Assembly (NCBI GenBank): GCA_965232595.1
Contig: OZ246983.1
Location: 682,001 to 746,000 of the forward strand
Reading direction: 5' to 3'
Source: SZUA-309 sp965232595
GTDB lineage: Bacteria; Pseudomonadota; Gammaproteobacteria; Pseudomonadales; Azotimanducaceae
Length of the DNA stretch: 64,000 bases
A model generated the notes under the pieces. It searched no databases, was not told the origin of the DNA, and saw nothing but the letters and a program-made list of their open reading frames with translations. This document shows, piece after piece, positions 58,594 through 64,000 of the stretch; within the stretch, counting starts at the first letter, position 1, and every line of letters begins with the position of its first letter. A program made the position numbers and the translations under genes.

Positions 58594-59304
58594 ATGGCAG
58601 AACAGCAGGACCACATTCTGGTCGTCGAAGACGAACCAATCACGCGCGACCAGCTCGTCTCCTACTTCGAGGACGAAGGCTTCAAAGTCACCTCCACCGG
58701 CAGCGGCGACGAAGTGTTGCCCATCGTCATGGACTCAGATGTCATTCTGGTCCTGCTCGACATCAAGCTGCCCGGCAAGGACGGCCTGACCCTGACCCGG
58801 GAGATCCGCACCCAGTCAGACATCGGCATCATCCTGGTGACCAGCAAGCAGGAGCAGATCGACCGGATCCTGGGCCTGGAGTCCGGCGCCGACGATTACG
58901 TGACCAAGCCGTTCGACCCGCGCGAGCTGCTGTCCCGCGCCCGCAACCTGATCCGCCGCGTGCACATCCAGCAGAAGCAGCGCCGGAAGAACCACATTCG
59001 CTCTTTCGAGGGCTGGCAGCTCGACCTGAACAAGCGCGAGCTCACCTCTCCCGAAGGCTCCCAGACCACGCTTTCTGCCGGTGAGTACCAGCTGCTGCTG
59101 GCCTTCATGGAGCAGGCGGGTGAAGTCATGAACCGCGACCAGCTGATGAACCGGATCCGGAACCGCGAGTGGTTCCCGGACGACCGGTACATCGACGTGC
59201 TCGTAGGGCAGCTCCGCAAGAAACTGGGCGAGCGGGCGGCCAACGCCAAGATCATCGCCACGATTCACGGCACCGGCTACCTGTTCACTCCCGAAGTCGC
59301 GTAA
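58594..59304 (+). CDS. OmpR-family response regulator (ArcA/TorR-like)
   Basis: The 236-residue regulator has a receiver with Asp56 (VLLDIKLPGKDG) and the KPF lysine (YVTKPFDPREL), then an OmpR-type winged helix (LSAGEYQLLLAFMEQ, VLVGQLRKKLGER, IIATIHGTGYLF). It resembles ArcA and TorR regulators. A possible promoter with TTGAAA near 58519 lies in the gap upstream. The gene for a large kinase starts 173 bp downstream in the same direction, suggesting a partner, although no histidine kinase domain has been reached. Confidence 0.93.
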   Translation: MAEQQDHILVVEDEPITRDQLVSYFEDEGFKVTSTGSGDEVLPIVMDSDVILVLLDIKLPGKDGLTLTREIRTQSDIGIILVTSKQEQIDRILGLESGADDYVTKPFDPRELLSRARNLIRRVHIQQKQRRKNHIRSFEGWQLDLNKRELTSPEGSQTTLSAGEYQLLLAFMEQAGEVMNRDQLMNRIRNREWFPDDRYIDVLVGQLRKKLGERAANAKIIATIHGTGYLFTPEVA

Positions 59305-59477
59305 GCGATTTCGCCATAGCACTCGCATACGGGCGCCGCGGCGTGCAGCGCTCAGGATTCACTGGGTGTTGGAACCGCTCCGCGTTAAGCTCCCGATCGC
59401 GGCTTCGGTCGGCAGAGACATCGACCGATATGGGGTCCGGCAGCAGTAACCGGTGGTAAGCAGACGGTGTTGAGACC

Positions 59478-62400
59478 GTGGTAGACAAGAAAATCTACGA
59501 GAGCGCCTCCACCCTGGTAAGGCGCACCACCTGGCACGATCAGCCGGTGGTCACCAAATCGCTGAAATCGAGCGCGCAGACGCCGAACGCCATCGCGCGT
59601 TATCACCACGAGTTCAACATCAACCAGTCGCTGACCAGCCCGTACGTCTGCCGGGCGCTGGCCATGGACGACCGGGCGCCGAAGATCATCTTCGACGATC
59701 CGGGCGGCGAATCTCTGCGCACCCTGCTGCAGTCCCGCAACCCGAGCCTGGAGGAGCGGATCGACGTCGCCGTCGAGATCACCAAGGCGCTGCAGTCCAT
59801 CCACGACGAAGGGGTGATCCATCGGGATCTGAACCCGGGCAACATCATCATCTGCGACGAGCCCACCGCCGTTTACCTGATCGACTTCGGCCTGGCGACG
59901 CTGGTGCCGAGGGAGTATCCGGAGAGCGAACCGTTCAGCCAGCTCACCGGCACCCTGCCCTACGTGTCGCCGGAGCAGACCGGTCGGGTCAACCGGGTGG
60001 TCGACTACCGCACCGATCTCTACTCGCTGGGCGCCACCCTGTATGAGCTCTTTTCCGGCGCCCCGCCGTTCTCCAATACCGATCCGCTGGAGCTGATCCA
60101 CGCCCACATCGCCAGCACCCCGCGGCCCCTGTCCGCCATCGCCGAGGAGGTGCCGCGCTGGCTGTCCGAAGTGGTGCTGAAGCTGCTGGCCAAGCAGCCC
60201 GAGGATCGCTACCAGTCAGCGGCCGCGGTGCGCGACGATCTGATGGAGGGGCAGAATCACTCCAACGTCATTCCCTTCCGCCTCGGCCAGACCGACTCGC
60301 CCGGTCAGCTGGCGCTGCCGAAACGGCTCTACGGCCGCAGCCGGGAAGTGCATCTGATCGGCGAGCAGATCCGCAGGGTGCAGGGCGGCGAGGTGCTGTT
60401 CCTGGACGTGAACGGGCCCACCGGCATCGGCAAGGGTGCCATGCTCTCGGAGATCGCCCGGCAGGCCTCGGAGAGTGACCTGCTGGTTGCCCGGGCCAGC
60501 AGCCCCAGGTTCGACCTCAGAGATACGGACGCCATCTGGCTCGAGCTGTTGCGTCAGCTGGTGCGCCAGGCTCTGTCGCTCGGCACCGAGCTCGGCAACG
60601 AGATCATCGCCCGCATCAGCGCCGCCGACGGGCCCGACCTGCAGTGCCTGAAACCCTACATCCCGGAGCTGAAGACGCTGCTCGAGGAGGTCTCCGAGAC
60701 CAGCGCCGGGCTGCCCAATCGCGGCATCCGCGCCCTGCTGAACGCGCTGGCGCCACAACCCATCTGCCTGATCCTCGAGCACACCGACGAGGTGCCGGCA
60801 GAATGCCTGACCGCGCTGCTGGAGATCTCTCTGGAAAGCCGGAACCTGCTGCTCGCGCTTTCCTCCGAACACGGTCACGAGCCGCTTTTCGACAACCCTC
60901 GCGCTGCCACCAAGCGCACCGTCCTGGAGATGCAGCCGTTCGACCGCTCGGACGTTCGCAGCCTTGTTTCGGACGTGCTCAGCCAGTCGGAAGCCAGGGT
61001 CCGGGAGCTGGCGGCGGAAATTCACATGAAGACGGACGGCATCCCGTCCAACGTGCTGGCGCTGCTGGAAGAGCTGCACCGGTCCGGCAGCATCATCCAC
61101 GACCCCACCGGCGGCTTCTGGTCCTGGGACATCGACAAGGTGCGCGGCCACTTCTTCAGCCGCAACACCACCGAGCGGGTGATCGAGCACCTGGAGGCGC
61201 TGCCCGATGAGACCCGGCACTGCCTGGACATGGCATCCGCCATCGGCGAGCAGTTCACCGTCACCCTGCTTTTCCACCTCTGCCACGAAACTGAGACCGA
61301 GTCTCTGATGGCGGCAAAGCTCAGGCCCGCGGTGGGCCTCGGGCTGCTGGTTACGCTGCCGGTGGGCGACTACTCAGAGCTCATCCAGTACCAGTTTGCG
61401 CACCCGAGAATCCGGGCGCTGGTCTACGGCAGCGTGCCGGAAGACGAGAAGCGCGCCTTTCATCTGAAGATCGCCCGGCACCTGACCGACGGTGGCCGGC
61501 CCACCGGCGCCAAGCTGCTGCAGATCGCCGACCACCTGAACGCCGCAACGGACCCGATCGAAACCGATCCGGAGCGCCGCGCCGAGGTGGCCCACTTCAA
61601 CCTGCTGGCAGCCCGGGAAACCCTGCGTCAGGGTGTCTTTCAGCAGGCCTACAAATACTGCCGCAGCGGCCTGACCCTGGTTGAGGACGCCTCCACACCC
61701 ATCTATCTGGACCTCTGCCAGACCGCGGCGGAAGCGGCGTTTTTCTGCGGCGACTTCGAGCAGCTCGACCGGGTGCTTGCCGGCGCGCCGGAGGGCAACA
61801 GCACCCTGGCCGAGATCCGCATCCGCGCGGCGGTGGTGCAGAACCATCTGAGCGAAGCCTGGAACCTCTGCCTGGAAGCGCTGGACGATCTCAACTACCG
61901 GCTACCGGCCGCCAGCGGTCCGGGTGCGGCCATTCGCAGCACCCACCGCACCTGGCGCGGGCTGCGCGACCAGCTGCCTTACGTGACCACCGTGCCACGG
62001 GTTCCGGAAGCACCGCGGACGCTGGAAGACGTGAACCTGCATCAGAGCTTCCGCTTCGTCAGCTACCTGCTGCACACCGGCTATCACCTCGGGTTGCTGC
62101 ACCTGGTCGACTACACCGACGACGTGCTGGCCCGCTCGGCCCGCCACGGCTACTCGGCGGAATCCGCGTTTGCGTACGCCGCCCGGGCGCTGACCAGCGC
62201 TTCGCAGGGCAACGTCAACGCTGCCAAGGCTTACGCCATGGAGGCTCGGACGCTGGCCAACCGCTTCCCGAACGAAGCCTCATCGATCCGGGCGCTGACC
62301 CTGCTCGCCGGCCTGGTCGACCCCTGGTCGAACAGCCTCGACCACACGCTGTCGCTGCTGTCTGAAAACATCGGCCGCTCCATGGCCAAACAGGACTTCG

Positions 62401-64000
62401 AGTTCGCAGCCGTTGCCAGCGCCTGCTTCTCTGCCAACGCCCTGCTTCGCGGCATGGAGCTGTCATCACTGAAGCGCGAGCTCACCCAGCAGATCTCCGA
62501 CATCGGCCAGTTCCGCCACATCACCGGCATCAACATCAGCCACTTCGTGCTGCAGATCGTCGGCAGCCTGCTCGGCCAGAACGAAACCGAGGTGCGTGGT
62601 GACCGGGAGCTGGCGATCACCAACACCGATGACAAGGTTGCCCACGCGTACGTGTACGTGCTGCGGCTGTACTTCGCGACCCTGTTCAACGACTTCAAAG
62701 GCGCCGAAAACATCCTGGACCTGGCCGCCGAGTACGTGGCGGCGCTGGCCGGCTCGCCGCTGGTCGGCACCTTCAAGCTCGCCGAAGGCCTGGTGCAGCT
62801 GCGCCGTGGCGACGCGGACGGCAAGCGCCTGGCGAAGCGGAACCTGAAAGAGCTGAAGCACTGGGAAGCCCAGGGCGCTGCCCACGTGGCGTCGAAGCGG
62901 ATGATCCTGCAGGCCGATCTGGCCTGGCGCAGCGGCGCCACCACCAAGGCGCTCGAGTACTTCGAGGTGGCGGCCGAGCGGGCACGCCGGCACGGTCAGG
63001 CCAACGATGAAGCGCTGGCTTACGAGCTTGCCGCCAGGGCCTGCGAGTCCCAGGGACGCGCCGATTTTGCCCGGCTGTTTGCCCGCAACGCCTACCAGGC
63101 TTACCTGCGCTGGGGCGCCACCGCCAAGGCCAACCAGCTGGAGCGGGAGTTCCACAACCTGATCACCGATCACCTGTCCGTGACCACCGGCAGCACCCTG
63201 TCCGTGGGCGATCTGGCAGACCTGACCGTGCGCGACTTCCAGGCCAACACCACCAGCTTCGAGTCCACCGAGTTCAACGAGCGCATCGTCGACACCACCA
63301 CGGTCCTGCGCGCGGCGCAGACCATCTCCGGCGAGATCCTGCTCGACAAGGTGCTGACCAAGCTGCTGCGGCTGGCGCTGGAGCATGCCGGGGGCCAGAA
63401 GGCCTGCATGCTCCTGGCCCACGACAAGCGCCTGTTCCTGGAGGCCATCGCTTCCGTGGACGGCGGCGCAACCAGACGCGTGACCCCTCCGGAGCCGTTC
63501 GAGGCCACCGAAGAGGTGCCCGAGTCGATCATTCAGTTCGTCGCCCGCACCCAGGAGCCGCTGGTGCTTTCCGACGCCACCGCGGAGGACGTGTTCACCC
63601 AGGATCCGTACGTGAAGCGCCTGCAGCCGCTCTCCGTGCTCTGCCTGCCGATCATCCACCGCGGTGAGATCACCGGCATCCTCTACGTTGAGCACCGCTG
63701 GCTGACCGGCGTGTTTACCTCGCAGCGGGTGGAAGTGCTGGCGCTGCTGGCTTCTCAGGCCGCCATCTCCATCGAGAACGCCCGGCTCTACGCGGACCTG
63801 CAGAGCAGCCAGGACGAGTACCGGGCGCTTTACGACAATGCCATCGAGGGCCTGTTCCGGATCAGCCCGGACGGCCTGCTGGTCTCGGCGAACCCGACCC
63901 TGGCCAGAATTCTCGGCTTCTCCAGCATCGAGGCGCTGCAGGACGAGTACCGGGACCTGATCGATCGGGTGTTCCTGACCAACGAGCAGGCCGGACAGTT
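59478..64000 (+). CDS. multidomain Ser/Thr kinase-ATPase-GAF-PAS signalling protein, truncated by window edge
   Basis: The 1,507 visible codons start at GTG 59478 (a stop codon lies 7 codons upstream) and are open at the window end. Order: an Hanks-type kinase domain (1-265) with Lys27, the HRDLNPGN loop (115-122) and DFG (136-138), but no glycine-rich loop; an AAA-like ATPase (about 300-560) with Walker A GPTGIGKGA, in which Gly replaces Ser/Thr after Lys; a long TPR-like helical region (about 640-1,260); GAF (about 1,280-1,425); and the beginning of a PAS domain (from about 1,450). This is the order of trifunctional kinase/ATPase/sensor proteins, in which a histidine kinase or GGDEF output comes last. 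That output is outside this window. Confidence 0.9.
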   Translation, partial: MVDKKIYESASTLVRRTTWHDQPVVTKSLKSSAQTPNAIARYHHEFNINQSLTSPYVCRALAMDDRAPKIIFDDPGGESLRTLLQSRNPSLEERIDVAVEITKALQSIHDEGVIHRDLNPGNIIICDEPTAVYLIDFGLATLVPREYPESEPFSQLTGTLPYVSPEQTGRVNRVVDYRTDLYSLGATLYELFSGAPPFSNTDPLELIHAHIASTPRPLSAIAEEVPRWLSEVVLKLLAKQPEDRYQSAAAVRDDLMEGQNHSNVIPFRLGQTDSPGQLALPKRLYGRSREVHLIGEQIRRVQGGEVLFLDVNGPTGIGKGAMLSEIARQASESDLLVARASSPRFDLRDTDAIWLELLRQLVRQALSLGTELGNEIIARISAADGPDLQCLKPYIPELKTLLEEVSETSAGLPNRGIRALLNALAPQPICLILEHTDEVPAECLTALLEISLESRNLLLALSSEHGHEPLFDNPRAATKRTVLEMQPFDRSDVRSLVSDVLSQSEARVRELAAEIHMKTDGIPSNVLALLEELHRSGSIIHDPTGGFWSWDIDKVRGHFFSRNTTERVIEHLEALPDETRHCLDMASAIGEQFTVTLLFHLCHETETESLMAAKLRPAVGLGLLVTLPVGDYSELIQYQFAHPRIRALVYGSVPEDEKRAFHLKIARHLTDGGRPTGAKLLQIADHLNAATDPIETDPERRAEVAHFNLLAARETLRQGVFQQAYKYCRSGLTLVEDASTPIYLDLCQTAAEAAFFCGDFEQLDRVLAGAPEGNSTLAEIRIRAAVVQNHLSEAWNLCLEALDDLNYRLPAASGPGAAIRSTHRTWRGLRDQLPYVTTVPRVPEAPRTLEDVNLHQSFRFVSYLLHTGYHLGLLHLVDYTDDVLARSARHGYSAESAFAYAARALTSASQGNVNAAKAYAMEARTLANRFPNEASSIRALTLLAGLVDPWSNSLDHTLSLLSENIGRSMAKQDFEFAAVASACFSANALLRGMELSSLKRELTQQISDIGQFRHITGINISHFVLQIVGSLLGQNETEVRGDRELAITNTDDKVAHAYVYVLRLYFATLFNDFKGAENILDLAAEYVAALAGSPLVGTFKLAEGLVQLRRGDADGKRLAKRNLKELKHWEAQGAAHVASKRMILQADLAWRSGATTKALEYFEVAAERARRHGQANDEALAYELAARACESQGRADFARLFARNAYQAYLRWGATAKANQLEREFHNLITDHLSVTTGSTLSVGDLADLTVRDFQANTTSFESTEFNERIVDTTTVLRAAQTISGEILLDKVLTKLLRLALEHAGGQKACMLLAHDKRLFLEAIASVDGGATRRVTPPEPFEATEEVPESIIQFVARTQEPLVLSDATAEDVFTQDPYVKRLQPLSVLCLPIIHRGEITGILYVEHRWLTGVFTSQRVEVLALLASQAAISIENARLYADLQSSQDEYRALYDNAIEGLFRISPDGLLVSANPTLARILGFSSIEALQDEYRDLIDRVFLTNEQAGQ

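Noticed and set aside
1..64000. tRNA, rRNA, CRISPR, prophage, transposon or defence island
   Set aside because: No tRNA-like T-arm, rRNA sequence, regular repeat array, transposase, integrase or nuclease/toxin gene was seen. Gene spacing and composition look uniform throughout.

Overview
The window is 64 kb of GC-rich, tightly packed chromosome from a gammaproteobacterium, probably a marine or environmental member close to the Pseudomonadales. This placement is inferred from gene content: an smc-zipA-ligA run preceded by a GntR-family gene, two ATP cones on NrdA, a complete ccmABCDEFGHI cluster, DinG, PpnN, a UPF0270 protein and a DUF1631 c-di-GMP protein. No phylogeny was run. I saw no rRNA, tRNA, insertion sequence, integrase, CRISPR array, restriction system or defence island. 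The sequence looks like core genome with a few unusual architectures, and I found no convincing new multi-gene system.

Layout. 1-6.6 kb (minus): a truncated PilZ-DUF1631-GGDEF-EAL protein, a membrane diguanylate cyclase and glycerol kinase. 6.6-12 kb (plus): an 855-bp intergenic region with a DnaA box, a NrdR-like box and several hairpins, then class Ia ribonucleotide reductase nrdA-nrdB and a terminator whose 3' arm carries the ribosome binding site of the next gene. 12-17 kb: a penicillin-acylase-family hydrolase facing a BlaI/BlaR1-like pair whose protease is fused to TonB-C and TPR domains. 17-24 kb: a six-gene minus-strand operon (two acyl-CoA dehydrogenases, alpha/beta hydrolase, GST, PLP dehydratase, SDR), with a crotonase and a CDGSH protein on the other strand. 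24-31 kb: a DUF349 coiled-coil protein, a PepSY plus two-component system, a glycine-zipper protein and a glycerate-kinase-like ATPase. 31-38.5 kb: a DoxX-type membrane protein, an M16 lipoprotein protease, DinG, a YegS-like lipid kinase and a ferric-reductase-like membrane protein. 38.5-47 kb (minus): smc, zipA, ligA, an SLT lipoprotein, and upstream a GntR regulator. 47-57.5 kb (minus): a TonB-dependent receptor, ppnN and the full cytochrome c maturation operon. 57.5-64 kb: a small secreted DUF11-like protein, a UPF0270 protein, an OmpR-type regulator and the first 1,507 codons of a Ser/Thr kinase-ATPase-GAF-PAS signalling protein that runs off the window.

How the genes work together. Three signalling blocks stand out: c-di-GMP turnover at the left edge, PepSY plus histidine kinase and regulator in the middle, and regulator plus giant kinase at the right edge. 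DNA precursor synthesis (nrdAB), chromosome organisation (smc), division (zipA) and DNA repair (ligA, dinG) supply the replication and division functions. The acyl-CoA dehydrogenase operon with the divergent crotonase looks like a peripheral pathway for an uncommon acyl-CoA, substrate unknown. The ccm genes load haem onto periplasmic c-type cytochromes.
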